Below, piece after piece: positions 52,490 to 62,840 of a stretch of 64,000 nucleotides of DNA. Position numbers and translations under genes: made by a program. The DNA comes from Moraxellaceae bacterium (lineage in GTDB: Bacteria > Pseudomonadota > Gammaproteobacteria > Pseudomonadales > Moraxellaceae). Location of the stretch: positions 186,001 to 250,000 of the forward strand of contig JAUSND010000016.1 of NCBI GenBank assembly GCA_030646295.1. Direction: 5' to 3'. The first letter of the stretch is position 1. Each line of letters begins with the position of its first letter. Under the pieces are notes generated by a model that searched no databases, had not been told where the DNA came from, and saw only the letters and a list, made by a program, of their open reading frames with translations.

Positions 52490-55090
52490 TTACGCCTCTT
52501 CGGCCGGAGTGGCTGGCAGTGTGCCGGAGCTGCCGTTTTTCTTGCTGGCATCGACACAAGCCTTGATCGCAGTCGCAAATTCCTGGCCGGTCTGGTAACG
52601 ATCATCAGGGTTCTTGGCAATGGCCTTGTCAATGATTGCGCCAATGCAGGGCAGTACCTCGGCCAGTTCAGGACGGGCCTCGAATACGGATGCATGCGGT
52701 TCATTTGCAATCTTGAACATCAGCGTGGCCATCGATTCACCACGGAACGGCGCTACGCCGCTAAGCATCTGGTAAAACATGACACCCAGACTGTAGAGGT
52801 CGGAGCGGCCATCCACCTTCTTGCCGGCCACCTGTTCTGGTGACATGTAGGTAGGTGTGCCCAGCACGGTGCCGGTCTTGGTCTTGCTGGCATCGGTGAT
52901 GCGGGCGATACCAAAGTCGGTGATCTTGATGCCGCCGGCATCCGGCTCATACATGATGTTGGCCGGCTTGATGTCGCGATGCACGATGTTGTGCTGATGC
53001 GCGTAATGCAGGGCCAGCGCCGCCTTGAACACAATGTTCACCACCTTGGGGATCGGCAGCAGCGCATCCGGTTTTACATACCGTGCCAGATCATGGCCAC
53101 GCAGGAATTCCATCGCAATATAGGCCAGATCGTGTTCTTCACCCGCATCGTAAATGGTCACAATGTTCGGGTGATTCAGGCGGCCGGCAGTTTCCGCCTC
53201 GCGGAAGAAACGTTCCTTGATCTCCTTGAGTTCGTCGCCTTCAAATTCGTTGGCCAGCGCCAGTGTCTTGATGGCCACCACACGATTGATCTTGGGGTCG
53301 CGGCCAAGGTAAACCACACCCATGGCACCCTTGCCCAGTTCCTTTTCAACCTGATAACGACCCAGCATCGGCTTTTCATCATTACCCGGTGTCAGGATCA
53401 TGGTGGCTGCAGCAGAGCTCATGGCGCCACCACCCAGAATCACGGTTTCTTCCAGTTTTTGTGCACGCTGCAATTTTTGTGACAAGTCGCGGAAGCCGGG
53501 GTTGTAGGCGGAAATGTATTCATACACCGATACCGCCTTGTTGAACTGGCGTTTGCGCTCGTAGTCCAGTGCAAGGTTGTAGAGCACATCGGCCATCGAC
53601 TCATCCATCGGGCATTTGCGGAATTTTTCCAGGGCCATGTCGAGCTGACCTGATTGCTGCAGGGCAAGGCCCAGCATGCGGTTGGATTCAGCCGACTGCA
53701 CATCGGATTTTTCGCGGGCTTTTTCCGTAATGAAATAGTGCTTGGTGGTGATCAGCACATAACCGACGCCAATGATGACGGCAGGCAGCATGAGTGGCAC
53801 CCATACCCCTGATCCGGTCATGAAGACAAAGTGCGCAACAAGCATGGACAGTATCAGTGCACCGGATGCCATGGCTGCAGGCCCGGCCTTCAGGCGCGGC
53901 AATCCGAAAATCACATAAGCGGCGGCCAGCAAAACGGCCAGCCAGCGCACCAGCGTGGCCCACTCCGGGGTAATGAAGAAATTCTGGTTCAGGATGCTGG
54001 CGACGTTATGCGCCAGGATGTAGGCCGGCTCCATGCCTGGCGAAACCGGAGTTACCTGTGGGGAGCCAAGCCCGTAAGCAGTGGGACCAATGATGACGAT
54101 CTTGTCCTTGTACTTGCTGAGCGGAATCTTGCCCGTTGCCACATCGTAGAAGGAGTCTGCGGCAAAGGCCGGGCGATCATTGCTGCCCTTGTAGAAAAAA
54201 GTGCGCATCTGCAGGTAGGGATCGGTCTTGATCTGCAGCTTGCCCAGGCGCAGGCCTTCGCCCAGATCCACGGAGATTTCACCGAGTCCCAGGTTTAGGC
54301 TTTTGGCGGCCAGCAGGAGTGACAAGGAGGGATAATACTCACTGCCATATTGCACCAGCAGTGCATCCTGTCGAATGGCGCCATCGGGATCAGGGTTGAT
54401 GCTGAGATGACCAATAAAGGCCGCTTTTTCGCCCAGCATGCTGATGGGAGGAACCGCCTCACTGGCTTCCGGGGGCAACTGGAAGTTTTCTGCCGCACCG
54501 ATGCCATCCCTTACGGCGACGATCTGGTTGCGGGTGACAAACTCGGGTAACGGCTTGTCAGGGTTGCCCTGCATTTCGCCCAGAACAAACTGCATTGGCA
54601 ATACCACATTGCCGGCCAGCCCCATGGCATCCGCCAGATGCTTGTCCGTGTTCAGACGGGTTTCAGCTGTGCCCAGTTTGCTGCCCAGCTCGGCAACGGC
54701 CGGAGTACCGTCGGCCATGGCCAGCAGGTTGCTGTTGTAAAAGGCGGTAATGTCACGAATGGATGCCAGGCCGGGGTCAATCTGTGGCTCTGACAGGAAC
54801 AGGGGGAGGCCGATGGCCTTGGCGCCGCCCTGGTGCAGGGCGTTGATCATCTCGGCGAGCGTGGTCCGTGGCCACGGCCAGCGCCCGAGGTTCTCGATAC
54901 TCTGGTCATCAATTGCAATGATGGCCACCTTGTCACCGGGCTCTTCTGCACTTGCCTGCACCCCAAGGTCATAGGCGTAGCGTTCGATATCCTCAATGAC
55001 ATCGGTGGAGGCCCAGACAAAAAGCAGGCCGAGGGTAATGATCAGGCCGGCAATCCAGTCCTTTTTCCAGAACGAAAGTCCCTTTTGCAT
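52490..55090 (-). CDS. CHASE2-domain Ser/Thr protein kinase
   Basis: About 866 aa. TM helix near residues 8-28; periplasmic CHASE2 sensor (VAIIAIDDQSIENLGRWPWPRTTLAEM ...) to ~390; three TM helices (~395-470); a TPR-like linker (QSGQLDMALEKFRKCPMDESMADVLYNLALDYERKRQFNKAVSVYEYI); and a Hanks-type kinase from ~578 (LGKGAMGVVYLGRD, VAIKTL, HRDIKPANIMYEP, DFGIARI, GTPTYMSPEQ). All catalytic residues are present. It lies between pal and cpoB with its phosphatase. Its target is unknown; Tol-Pal or peptidoglycan control is a position-based inference. Confidence 0.93.
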   Translation of the reverse strand: MQKGLSFWKKDWIAGLIITLGLLFVWASTDVIEDIERYAYDLGVQASAEEPGDKVAIIAIDDQSIENLGRWPWPRTTLAEMINALHQGGAKAIGLPLFLSEPQIDPGLASIRDITAFYNSNLLAMADGTPAVAELGSKLGTAETRLNTDKHLADAMGLAGNVVLPMQFVLGEMQGNPDKPLPEFVTRNQIVAVRDGIGAAENFQLPPEASEAVPPISMLGEKAAFIGHLSINPDPDGAIRQDALLVQYGSEYYPSLSLLLAAKSLNLGLGEISVDLGEGLRLGKLQIKTDPYLQMRTFFYKGSNDRPAFAADSFYDVATGKIPLSKYKDKIVIIGPTAYGLGSPQVTPVSPGMEPAYILAHNVASILNQNFFITPEWATLVRWLAVLLAAAYVIFGLPRLKAGPAAMASGALILSMLVAHFVFMTGSGVWVPLMLPAVIIGVGYVLITTKHYFITEKAREKSDVQSAESNRMLGLALQQSGQLDMALEKFRKCPMDESMADVLYNLALDYERKRQFNKAVSVYEYISAYNPGFRDLSQKLQRAQKLEETVILGGGAMSSAAATMILTPGNDEKPMLGRYQVEKELGKGAMGVVYLGRDPKINRVVAIKTLALANEFEGDELKEIKERFFREAETAGRLNHPNIVTIYDAGEEHDLAYIAMEFLRGHDLARYVKPDALLPIPKVVNIVFKAALALHYAHQHNIVHRDIKPANIMYEPDAGGIKITDFGIARITDASKTKTGTVLGTPTYMSPEQVAGKKVDGRSDLYSLGVMFYQMLSGVAPFRGESMATLMFKIANEPHASVFEARPELAEVLPCIGAIIDKAIAKNPDDRYQTGQEFATAIKACVDASKKNGSSGTLPATPAEEA

Positions 55091-55182
55091 GTCAGGATTC
55101 CAGTGGGTGAAAAACAATTCCTTCTTCTAGCAGATGCAAGCCGGGTGGGGGAAGGGGGATGTCCCCCGGCGGGCAAAAACAG

Positions 55183-55204
55183 AAACGGGCCCGAAGGCCC
55201 GTTT
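55183..55204 (-). terminator. Terminator after pal
   Basis: Minus strand: AAACGGGCC-TTCG-GGCCCGTTT, a stem with a stable UUCG loop, then CTGTTTTTG. It should end the tol-pal transcript and separate it from the kinase genes downstream. Confidence 0.82.
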
Positions 55205-55222
55205 CATCAACCGCAATACGGA

Positions 55223-55858
55223 TCAGGGATTGCCTGCAGCGTATTCCAGCTCGACACGGCGGTTCTTCGCCCAGCTTTCTTCGCCTTCACCTGCGACAGC
55301 CGGCTTTTCTTCACCGTAGCTGACGACTTCCAGCTGGCTGCCACGTGCGCCATTCCCGGTCAGGAAGGCTGCAACGGCCTTGGCACGACGTTCAGCCAGC
55401 GCCATGTTGTATTCACGGGTGCCGCGCTCATCGGAGTGACCGTTAACCTGGACACGAGCGCCACTGTTCTTGCCAAGGTAAGCGGCGTGTGCCTTCAGTG
55501 CATCAATGTCGCCATCCTGCAGGTTGGCATCGTCATAGCCAAAGTAGAAGGTCTTGATGCCAAGCGAGCCAGCCAGGGCATTGGCCTGGGCAGCTGCATC
55601 GGCCTGGGCCTTTGCCTGTGAGTCAGCCAGTGCCTGGCTTTCAAGGCGGGCAGCTTCGGCAGCAGCGGCGGTACGTGTGGCTTCAGCATCGGCATCGGCA
55701 CGGGCCTTGGCTGCAGCAGCTTCTGCTGCAGCACGGTCGGCTTCAGACTGCTCTGTGACGGCAGTGGATGCTGTTTCCGGCGCCTTGGTGGTGGTACAGG
55801 CGGCAATGCCCAGGCTCAGAATGGCGGCTGCCAGTGCTTTGGATTTCAGAATATTCAT
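55223..55858 (-). CDS. pal: Peptidoglycan-associated lipoprotein Pal
   Basis: A 211-aa outer-membrane lipoprotein (Cys21). After the lipid anchor comes an unusually long Ala-rich charged linker (~40-100), then an OmpA-like domain (IKTFYFGYDDANLQDGDID ... VNGHSDERGTREYNMALAERRA ... NRRVELEY). It binds peptidoglycan and TolB. AAGGAGAG precedes the start. Confidence 0.95.
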   Translation of the reverse strand: MNILKSKALAAAILSLGIAACTTTKAPETASTAVTEQSEADRAAAEAAAAKARADADAEATRTAAAAEAARLESQALADSQAKAQADAAAQANALAGSLGIKTFYFGYDDANLQDGDIDALKAHAAYLGKNSGARVQVNGHSDERGTREYNMALAERRAKAVAAFLTGNGARGSQLEVVSYGEEKPAVAGEGEESWAKNRRVELEYAAGNP

Positions 55859-55926
55859 GGTCACACTCTCCTTCATTACTACAAAAAACTGGTGTCCCTG
55901 CGGGCACCGGACAGAACAGGGTTGGT

Positions 55927-57210
55927 TTACGGTCTCAGATAGGGAGACCAGGCCGGCTCACGCACTTCGCCCAGGCGGGCGGGAAGCCGGACATGCGAGC
56001 GGCCATCAATCGAAACAATGCCCAGTTCTCCATACTTGCCCTTGCGGCTGGCATATACCAGAGACTGGCCATTGGGGGAAAAGCTGGGGCTTTCATCAAG
56101 CGGTGTCTGTGTCAGTACATTCAACACGCCATTGTTCATGTCCTGCACGGCAATCTGGAATTGCTGGCCACGCTGGCGGTTCACCAGTGCCAGATAACGG
56201 CCATCAGGGCTAACATCGGCACGAGCATTGAAGCTGCCTTCAAACGTAAGACGTTTCACTTTCATGTCATCCAGCGATACACGATATACCTGCGCACTGC
56301 CGCCTCGGTCCGACGTAAACACCAGTGCCTTGCCATCGGGCATCCAGCGGGGTTCGGTATCAATGGCCGCGTGATTGGTAATCCGGCTCAGCGCGCGGCT
56401 TTCGATATCCATGACATAGATTTCAGGATTGCCATCGCGCGACAGGGTCAGTGCCATGCGACGACCATCCGGCGACCAGGCAGGTGCCCCGTTCAGGCCG
56501 GAAAAACTGGCAAGACGTGTACGTTGCTGGGTGGCAACAGTCTGCGAGTAAATGGCAGGGCGGCCGCTTTCAAAGGACACATAGGCCACCTTGCGTCCAT
56601 CCGGGGACCAGCCTGGTGACAGGATGGGTTCTGGCGAATCAAGGATGCTGAGCGGGCGCTGGCCATCGGCATCGGCGAGCTCCAGGCGGTAACGCAGTTT
56701 GCCGTTATGCGGGTACTGGTTCACGTAGAGGATCTTGGTGGAAAAAACTCCGCGAACGCCCATGATGGCCTCGAATATCTTGTCGGCGGCAAAGTGTGCA
56801 GCATCGCGCCACTGGCCGGCCGGAACTGTCAGGCTCTCGCCCAGCAGTCGCACCTTGCGATCCAGGCTGAACAGCTCATAACTGATCTGGAACTGACCGG
56901 TTGCCGTTGTTTGTACCGAGCCGGTTACCAGATGATTGGCGCCAACATTCTGCCATTCAGCATACTTCACCTCGGCAGAGGAGGAGGGTTGTGACGGGAA
57001 ACCGGCCTCGGGCAGTGAGCGAAAGCGGCCACTGCGATCCAGGTCTGCCTTGATGATGCTGGCAAGGTTGTCGCTGGCCTGGGTGCCGGCAAAAGGGACA
57101 ATCGCAATGGGCAGGGCGTCGTCGGCACCGCGCGTGATTTCAATCACGAGTTCGGCACGGCTCAGGCTGGATAGCACCAGCAGTAAAACCAAAGCGGAAA
57201 AACGCAGCAT
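55927..57210 (-). CDS. tolB: Tol-Pal translocation protein TolB
   Basis: A 427-aa periplasmic protein with a signal peptide (~1-20) and an N-terminal domain ([21 protein letters not shown]). A six-bladed propeller follows ([23 protein letters not shown] ... [28 protein letters not shown] ...). It connects Pal and TolA at the septum. ATG 57210 is used, overlapping the tolA stop; an in-frame GTG immediately upstream is an alternative. Confidence 0.96.
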   Translation of the reverse strand: MLRFSALVLLLVLSSLSRAELVIEITRGADDALPIAIVPFAGTQASDNLASIIKADLDRSGRFRSLPEAGFPSQPSSSAEVKYAEWQNVGANHLVTGSVQTTATGQFQISYELFSLDRKVRLLGESLTVPAGQWRDAAHFAADKIFEAIMGVRGVFSTKILYVNQYPHNGKLRYRLELADADGQRPLSILDSPEPILSPGWSPDGRKVAYVSFESGRPAIYSQTVATQQRTRLASFSGLNGAPAWSPDGRRMALTLSRDGNPEIYVMDIESRALSRITNHAAIDTEPRWMPDGKALVFTSDRGGSAQVYRVSLDDMKVKRLTFEGSFNARADVSPDGRYLALVNRQRGQQFQIAVQDMNNGVLNVLTQTPLDESPSFSPNGQSLVYASRKGKYGELGIVSIDGRSHVRLPARLGEVREPAWSPYLRP

Positions 57211-58031
57211 CACATGTCTTCCGGACTGAATTTGAAGGCGAATACGCGGAAATAGGAATTGAACACGGCAATGTCATCGGGTACCGGCAGGGGACTGGAG
57301 CTCTCGATCGCATCTTTCGCGCTTGCATCAAAGGCGGCATCGCCACTGCTTTTGATGATCACGATATTGCTGACCTCACCACCCGGAAGAACACTGATCC
57401 GCAGGGTCGTTACCATGCCATGCCTTGCAGACAGGGGTCTGTTCCATTTTGTTATCACACGCTGACGGATCAGCCGTTCATGTTTTTCCTTGAGTGCAAG
57501 ATTGGCAGCATCACGGGCACTGGCGGCTGCGCTGGCCGCTTCACGTTGTATCCGGTCTGCATCCGCCTTCATCTGCTGGGCCTGCATTTCGCGATCAAGC
57601 GCCTGCATTTCCGCATCGAGTGCATTCCGGTTAAGGGATGGTTTGGCGGGAGCGGGCTTTGCTGTTGCAGGTTTTGGCGGTACGGGCTTTTCAGGTGCCG
57701 GTTTTGCCTGTGGCAGGGCTACTTTGGGCACTGGCACTGGCAACGGTTTTACAACCGGCTTGATGTCGGGCTTCACCGGCTCCGGCTCGACAACCGGTAA
57801 GGGCTCCGGGGCTGGTGCAATAACGGGTTTGGCCGGTGCTTGTCTGGGCACGGCTGCGGCACTCACCAGCACGGCCTCAACCACACGAGGAGGCTCGATG
57901 ACGGGGGGGCGATGCAGGTGTGGCAGCAGTAAGGCCAGCACGACAATGCCGACATGCAGTGCGATGGAGAGTTTCAGTGCGCGCCGGTTTTCCGGGCTCA
58001 TGCCGGCCAGTGCCAGATCAGGGCGCAACAT
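57210..58031 (-). CDS. tolA: Tol-Pal protein TolA
   Basis: A 273-aa inner-membrane protein. One TM helix (~22-40), then a Pro/Lys/Ala-rich stretch (~60-130), a long helix ([45 protein letters not shown]) and a C-terminal TonB-like domain ([43 protein letters not shown]). It spans the periplasm to Pal/TolB. Shorter than E. coli TolA (~420 aa). The ATG overlaps the tolR end. Confidence 0.94.
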   Translation of the reverse strand: MLRPDLALAGMSPENRRALKLSIALHVGIVVLALLLPHLHRPPVIEPPRVVEAVLVSAAAVPRQAPAKPVIAPAPEPLPVVEPEPVKPDIKPVVKPLPVPVPKVALPQAKPAPEKPVPPKPATAKPAPAKPSLNRNALDAEMQALDREMQAQQMKADADRIQREAASAAASARDAANLALKEKHERLIRQRVITKWNRPLSARHGMVTTLRISVLPGGEVSNIVIIKSSGDAAFDASAKDAIESSSPLPVPDDIAVFNSYFRVFAFKFSPEDM

Positions 58032-58458
58032 CGGGGGCTGCCTGCGTCAGCAGACCGACATTGGGGACGCCGGCCTGTTGCAGCTGGGCCATCATCGTGA
58101 CCACGACACCGTATTTCACACGATGATCACCATTGACCAGTACCGGAGCCTCCGGCGACTTGTCGAGGGCTTCGCGGACTTCATCCGTGATTTCATTCTT
58201 GTCGACACGGCGATCACGCGCATTGCCCTGCTTGATCCAGTAAGAGCCGTCGGCCTTGATCGAAATGATCACGGGTTCGCGGTTTTTCAGGGAAATATTG
58301 TCTGTCACTGCCTTGGGCAGTTCGACTTGCAGGCCCTGCGTCAGCATCGGCGCGGTGACCATGAAAATCACCAGCAGGACGAGCATGACGTCGATATAGG
58401 GCACGACGTTCATTTCGGCCACGGGTTTTTTTCGCTCACGGCGAAAGGTGCTTTCCAT
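58018..58458 (-). CDS. tolR: Tol-Pal protein TolR
   Basis: A 146-aa ExbD-family protein with one TM helix (NVVPYIDVMLVLLVIFMVTAPML) containing the proton-relay Asp, then a periplasmic domain (PVLVNGDHRVKYGVVVTMMAQLQQAGVPNVGLLTQ). With TolQ it energises TolA. Confidence 0.95.
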   Translation of the reverse strand: MESTFRRERKKPVAEMNVVPYIDVMLVLLVIFMVTAPMLTQGLQVELPKAVTDNISLKNREPVIISIKADGSYWIKQGNARDRRVDKNEITDEVREALDKSPEAPVLVNGDHRVKYGVVVTMMAQLQQAGVPNVGLLTQAAPDVAP

Positions 58459-58494
58459 GATCAGTCCTGCTCCTGATGGCAGCGATGGAGCGCG

Positions 58495-59175
58495 TCAGTG
58501 TTTGCCATGGGCTTCACGGTGCAGGATGCCGAGGAATTCGTCGGCAAACGTTTCGTAGCGTGTCAGCAGGTCGTTACTGCTGGCGGAAAAGCGGTTATAG
58601 GCAAGCACGGCGGGAATTGCGGCAAACAGGCCGATGGCGGTTGCGATAAGCGCTTCTGCAATACCGGGAGCGACCACGGCCAGGGTGGCTTGCTGCACCT
58701 TGGCGAGTCCCATGAACGAGGTCATGATGCCCCAGACAGTGCCAAACAGGCCGACATAGGGGCTGGTGGAGCCGACACTGGCCAGAAAGTTCAGGCTGGC
58801 TTCCAGGCGTGACTGCTCCTGGGTGACGGCAATCCGCATGGAGCGTGTCACGCCCTGCATGACGGCATCGGCATCGGCACCTTTTTCACGCAGGCGCATG
58901 AACTCCTTGAAGCCTGCGCGGAAAATGCTCGCTTGACCCTGCAGATCCTGTTCACGCGTAAGACGGGCATGCAGGGCATTGATGTCGCCACCGGACCAGA
59001 ACTCGGTATCAAACGCATCAGCGGCCTGTGTGGCACTGCGATACAAGGTTCTGCGCTGGAAAATGATGTTCCATGACCATACCGAAGCCGCAATCAGCAC
59101 CAGCATGACCAGTTGCACGACAAAGCTGGCATGGCTGACAAGATGCCATATGGACATGTCGACAGGTGTATTCAT
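58495..59175 (-). CDS. tolQ: Tol-Pal protein TolQ
   Basis: A 226-aa ExbB-family proton channel with three TM helices (~12-34, ~130-155, ~165-190). LASVGSTSPYVGLFGTVWGIMTSFMGL and GIAEALIATAIGLFAAIPAVLAYN are diagnostic. The ATG overlaps the ybgC stop (TGATG). Confidence 0.96.
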   Translation of the reverse strand: MNTPVDMSIWHLVSHASFVVQLVMLVLIAASVWSWNIIFQRRTLYRSATQAADAFDTEFWSGGDINALHARLTREQDLQGQASIFRAGFKEFMRLREKGADADAVMQGVTRSMRIAVTQEQSRLEASLNFLASVGSTSPYVGLFGTVWGIMTSFMGLAKVQQATLAVVAPGIAEALIATAIGLFAAIPAVLAYNRFSASSNDLLTRYETFADEFLGILHREAHGKH

Positions 59176-59603
59176 CAGTTCTTTCCGTATCGGGATTTCA
59201 GCAAGTCAACCAGGCGCTCGGGCAGTGCACGAGGCTTCAGGTCGGATCGTTTGACGCAGGCAATATCAATCTGGCCGCTGCACATCACGGTATCTCCACG
59301 CCTGACTTCCTGCCGGAACACCAGTGACGCACGACCCAGTGACTGTATCTGTGCACTGACCGTCAGTGCATCATCCATGCGTGCCGGCTGGAAGTAGCGC
59401 GCCTCTGCTCCCCTGACCACAAACATGAAGTCTTCTTCTGCGTGCAGGTAGTGATCAAAGCCGAGATGGCGCAGGAATTCCGTGCGGGCACGCTCCATGA
59501 ATTTCAGGTAGTTAACGTAATAGACGATACCGCCGCCGTCCGTGTCTTCAATGTAAACGCGTACTGGAAAAATGTATTCCGGCAGTGGCATGGAGAGCGC
59601 CAT
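59175..59603 (-). CDS. ybgC: Acyl-CoA thioesterase YbgC
   Basis: A 142-aa hot-dog-fold thioesterase. [33 protein letters not shown] contains the catalytic Asp region. First gene of the tol-pal operon in most Proteobacteria, lying 1 bp after ruvB and overlapping tolQ. Confidence 0.95.
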   Translation of the reverse strand: MALSMPLPEYIFPVRVYIEDTDGGGIVYYVNYLKFMERARTEFLRHLGFDHYLHAEEDFMFVVRGAEARYFQPARMDDALTVSAQIQSLGRASLVFRQEVRRGDTVMCSGQIDIACVKRSDLKPRALPERLVDLLKSRYGKN

Positions 59604-59604
59604 A

Positions 59605-60666
59605 TCAGAAAAGACCCGTCTGGTTCTGGTTCAGGTGTTCCTGCAGCCGTTCCGGCGTCTTTAGGCCGAAATGCAGATAGGCGTGCGGGGTGGCAATGCG
59701 GCCGCGTGAGGTACGCATGACAAAGCCTTGCTGGATGAGGTAGGGCTCGATCACATCTTCCAGTGTGCCGGCATCTTCGCTCAGTGCGGCTGCCAGCGAT
59801 TCGATACCGGTCGGGCCGCCACCGAATTTTTCCATGAGCGTGAGCATGAAGCGCCGGTCCATGCCATCAAACCCGTGCTGATCCACATCCAGCATGTTGA
59901 GCGCGCTGCTGGCAACGTCAGCCGTGATGTTGCCGTCAGCCTTTACCTCGGCATAGTCACGCACCCGGCGCAGCAGCCGGTTGGCAATGCGGGGCGTGCC
60001 GCGTGAGCGGCGCGCAATCTCGTTGGCGCCCTCGGCATCCATCGGTACTTTCAGCAGGGAGGAGGAGCGGGTGACGATGTGTGAAAGATCGGCGACCGAG
60101 TAGAACTCCAGCCGCTGCACAATGCCGAAACGGTCGCGTAGTGGCGACGTCAGCAGACCGGCACGCGTAGTGGCGCCAACCAGTGTGAACGGTGGCAAAT
60201 CAAGCTTGATCGAGCGTGCCGCAGGGCCTTCGCCGATCACGATATCCAGCTGGTAATCCTCCATGGCCGGATAGAGGATTTCCTCTACCACGGGGGACAG
60301 GCGATGGATTTCATCAATGAAAAGTACGTCGCCGGCCTCCAGATTGGTGAGCAGGGCAGCGAGATCGCCGGCCTTCTCCAGCACCGGTCCGGAGGTGGAC
60401 TTCAGGCTGCCGCCCATTTCCCGCGCAATGATGTTGGCTAGTGTGGTCTTGCCCAGCCCGGGCGGACCGAAAATCAGGGTGTGATCCAGGGCCTCGTTGC
60501 GGGTACGTGCGGCGTGGATGAATATCTCCATCTGGGCGCGCACTTGCGGTTGGCCGATATAGTCGTCGAGGCGGGTGGGGCGAATGGCGCGGTCGATGGC
60601 TTCCTCGCGCTTGCCGGCAGGGGCCGTTGGCGAGATCAGGCGATCATCGGTTTCAAGCAGACTCAT
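59605..60666 (-). CDS. ruvB: Holliday junction helicase RuvB
   Basis: A 353-aa AAA+ motor that drives branch migration with Ruv[20 protein letters not shown] opens it. Walker [14 protein letters not shown], Walker [12 protein letters not shown], sensor [18 protein letters not shown] and the C-terminal [15 protein letters not shown] are intact. It lies 28 bp after ruvA. Confidence 0.97.
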   Translation of the reverse strand: MSLLETDDRLISPTAPAGKREEAIDRAIRPTRLDDYIGQPQVRAQMEIFIHAARTRNEALDHTLIFGPPGLGKTTLANIIAREMGGSLKSTSGPVLEKAGDLAALLTNLEAGDVLFIDEIHRLSPVVEEILYPAMEDYQLDIVIGEGPAARSIKLDLPPFTLVGATTRAGLLTSPLRDRFGIVQRLEFYSVADLSHIVTRSSSLLKVPMDAEGANEIARRSRGTPRIANRLLRRVRDYAEVKADGNITADVASSALNMLDVDQHGFDGMDRRFMLTLMEKFGGGPTGIESLAAALSEDAGTLEDVIEPYLIQQGFVMRTSRGRIATPHAYLHFGLKTPERLQEHLNQNQTGLF

Positions 60667-60694
60667 GCATTCCTCTCCCGCATTCTTCGTCGAA

Positions 60695-61285
60695 TCATGC
60701 CCTGACCATGCCCTTCAGGGCTTGCCGGATCAGGTCTTCGGCGCTGGCATTATCCGCTTTGATGCGGCCGACAGCACGCTCGGCCTCGGCTGGTTTGTAA
60801 CCCAATGCAATGAGTGCAGTGACGGCATCACGCTCAGGGGTGGCAGGTACGGCCTCGCCGGCGAGCAGGTTGAGGCCGGCAGTACCATCACCCACACGAT
60901 CCCGCATTTCAATGATCAGGCGTTCGGCGGTTTTCTTGCCGACACCGGGAATGCGGGTAAGGGTGGTGACGTCGCCCTGACGGATGCAGGCGGCAAAGGC
61001 ATCGGCTTCCATGCCGGACAAAATGGCCAGCGCCATCTTTGGCCCGACGCCGTTGACCTTGAGCAGGGTGCGGCACATGTCGCGCTCTTCGCGCGAGGCA
61101 AAGCCGTACAGAAGATTGGCATCCTCACGCACGACCTGATGCACATGCAGGGTGACGGTTGCGCCAAGGGTAACCTTATAGAAGGTGCTCATCGGTGCTT
61201 CCAGCTCGTAACCCACACCATTCACATCCACTACCAGTACCGGTGGCTGTTTCTCGATAAGCGTTCCTGTCAGGCGGGCTATCAC
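60695..61285 (-). CDS. ruvA: Holliday junction protein RuvA
   Basis: A 196-aa junction-binding protein. [31 protein letters not shown] is the OB domain; two HhH motifs ([32 protein letters not shown]) and a C-terminal UBA-like domain follow. The start is GTG. Separated from ruvC by a REPIN. Confidence 0.96.
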   Translation of the reverse strand: MIARLTGTLIEKQPPVLVVDVNGVGYELEAPMSTFYKVTLGATVTLHVHQVVREDANLLYGFASREERDMCRTLLKVNGVGPKMALAILSGMEADAFAACIRQGDVTTLTRIPGVGKKTAERLIIEMRDRVGDGTAGLNLLAGEAVPATPERDAVTALIALGYKPAEAERAVGRIKADNASAEDLIRQALKGMVRA

Positions 61286-61316
61286 GTCTTGTTCTCAAGG
61301 CAATTGGTGGCTGTCG

Positions 61317-61387
61317 TGTGGGAGCGGCTTTAGCCGCGAATGGACTTTTTCGCTGCCAGCACATTCGCGGCTAAAGCCGCTCCCACA
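61317..61387. repeat. REPIN: inverted pair of REP elements
   Basis: Two exact 25-bp inverted copies (61317-61341 and 61363-61387) are separated by 21 bp. Each contains GCGGCTTTAGCCGC or its complement and ends in GGGAGC or GCTCCC. This is the layout of Pseudomonas-type REPINs mobilised by RAYT transposases. A one-mismatch single copy lies at 9830-9854. No RAYT gene is in the window. Confidence 0.85.
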
Positions 61388-61448
61388 TTTGTGATGACTT
61401 TGACTTAAGTACCACAGCTGCAGTTAACTGGCTACACGTACAGTAGTT

Positions 61449-61970
61449 TTATTCTCGGGCGCGGCCGCTGCGCAGGCGTTCGGCGCCTGCAATCCGGGCC
61501 AGTGAACTGGAGGCCTGGGCATGGCAGAGGGCAATGGCAAGCGCATCGGCAGCATCAGCCGGGGGAGATTTATCCAGTGACAGCAGGCGCACCACCATGT
61601 GCTGCACCTGCTCTTTCAATGCCGATCCTTTCCCTACCACGGCCAGCTTCACCTGCCGCGCCGAGTATTCCGATACCGGCAGGTTGTGGTTCATCAACGC
61701 CACTATGGCAGCGCCCCGGGCCTGCCCCAGCTTCAGTGCCGAGTCGGCATTATTCGACAGAAAGACCTGCTCGATGGCGGATTGTTCGGGATGGTAAGTG
61801 GCGACGATTTCGGTAATGCCGGCATAAATACGATGCAGGCGTTCGGGTAGCGACAGCTCGGCCATCTTGATGCAGCCCGAAGCGATATAGCGATGCCGGG
61901 TGCCATCAGAGTCAATCACGCCGAAGCCGGTGATGCGGGAGCCTGGGTCAATTCCGAGAATGATGGGCAT
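61449..61970 (-). CDS. ruvC: Holliday junction endonuclease RuvC
   Basis: A 173-aa resolvase. [16 protein letters not shown] carries the first catalytic Asp, [24 protein letters not shown] the Glu, and [18 protein letters not shown] the last Asp residues. All are intact. Confidence 0.96.
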   Translation of the reverse strand: MPIILGIDPGSRITGFGVIDSDGTRHRYIASGCIKMAELSLPERLHRIYAGITEIVATYHPEQSAIEQVFLSNNADSALKLGQARGAAIVALMNHNLPVSEYSARQVKLAVVGKGSALKEQVQHMVVRLLSLDKSPPADAADALAIALCHAQASSSLARIAGAERLRSGRARE

Positions 61971-61993
61971 GTCGACGATCCCTGAAACAACAA

Positions 61994-62009
61994 GGCCGCT
62001 TGCGCGGCC
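61994..62009 (-). terminator. Hairpin between yebC and ruvC
   Basis: GGCCGC and GCGGCC pair over TTGC. On the minus strand it is followed by TTGTTGTTT, so weak termination after yebC is possible. Confidence 0.45.
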
Positions 62010-62025
62010 CTGTTACTGGTCTGGC

Positions 62026-62775
62026 TTACTTGTTCAGCTCGGCCATCACGTCTGCGGAGAAGTCCGCATTCGTGTAGACGTTCTGCACATCATCCAGGTC
62101 TTCCAGCATGTCGATCATTTTCATGATCTTCTCTGCCTGGTCGACATCAGTGATCTCGGCCTGGGTCGAAGGAGACATCGTCACTTCCGAGCTTTCCGGC
62201 TTGAGGCCGGCTGCATCCAGTGCATCAAGCACGGCACCGAAGGCTTCCGGTGTTGTCACGACGGTCACGCCGTCTTCATCGCTCTGCACATCATCGGCGC
62301 CGGATTCCAGCGCGACTTCCATTACCTTGTCTTCATTGACACCGGCGGGGAAGAAAATCTCGCCACGCTTATTGAACAGGTAGGCGACCGAGCCATTGGT
62401 GCCGAGGTTGCCGCCATGCTTGGAGAAGGCATGACGCACTTCACTGACGGTACGGTTCAGGTTGTCGGTCATGGTTTCCACAATCACGGCCACGCCACCC
62501 ACGCCATAACCTTCATAGGTCAGCTCGTCGAGTTTCTTGTCGTCGTCACCACCTGCACCACGCTGGATCGCACGATTGACCACATCACGTGTCATGTTGG
62601 CGGTGAGCGCCTTGGCGACAATGGCACGCAAGCGTGGATTGTCTGCTTCGCTGGGGCCGCCCATGCGGGCTGCCGTGACGATTTCACGAATGTACTTGGT
62701 AAATACCTTGCCTTTAACCGCGTCCTGACGAGCCTTGCGGTGCTTGATATTGGCCCATTTACTGTGTCCGGCCAT
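62026..62775 (-). CDS. yebC: YebC/PmpR-family protein
   Basis: A 249-aa protein. [23 protein letters not shown] is the invariant start. [46 protein letters not shown] is conserved. YebC-family proteins were annotated as transcriptional regulators, and recent work links members to translation of proline-rich stretches. Upstream of ruvC, its standard position. Confidence 0.95.
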   Translation of the reverse strand: MAGHSKWANIKHRKARQDAVKGKVFTKYIREIVTAARMGGPSEADNPRLRAIVAKALTANMTRDVVNRAIQRGAGGDDDKKLDELTYEGYGVGGVAVIVETMTDNLNRTVSEVRHAFSKHGGNLGTNGSVAYLFNKRGEIFFPAGVNEDKVMEVALESGADDVQSDEDGVTVVTTPEAFGAVLDALDAAGLKPESSEVTMSPSTQAEITDVDQAEKIMKMIDMLEDLDDVQNVYTNADFSADVMAELNK

Positions 62776-62799
62776 GTTTCCTGCCTCGTGTGTAGCGCT

Positions 62800-62826
62800 C
62801 CCTCTCCCTGGTGGAGAAGGAGAGGG
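62800..62826. repeat. Small inverted repeat between aspS and yebC
   Basis: CCCTCTCC and GGAGAGGG pair around an 11-base loop in the 65-bp spacer. No T-run, so a role in termination is uncertain. Confidence 0.4.
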
Positions 62827-62840
62827 ATTGAACGGAGTTG

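Noticed and set aside
61286-61448. tRNA or small RNA gene between ruvA and ruvC
   Set aside because: The strong secondary structure is explained by the REPIN; no cloverleaf or promoter-terminator pair is seen.
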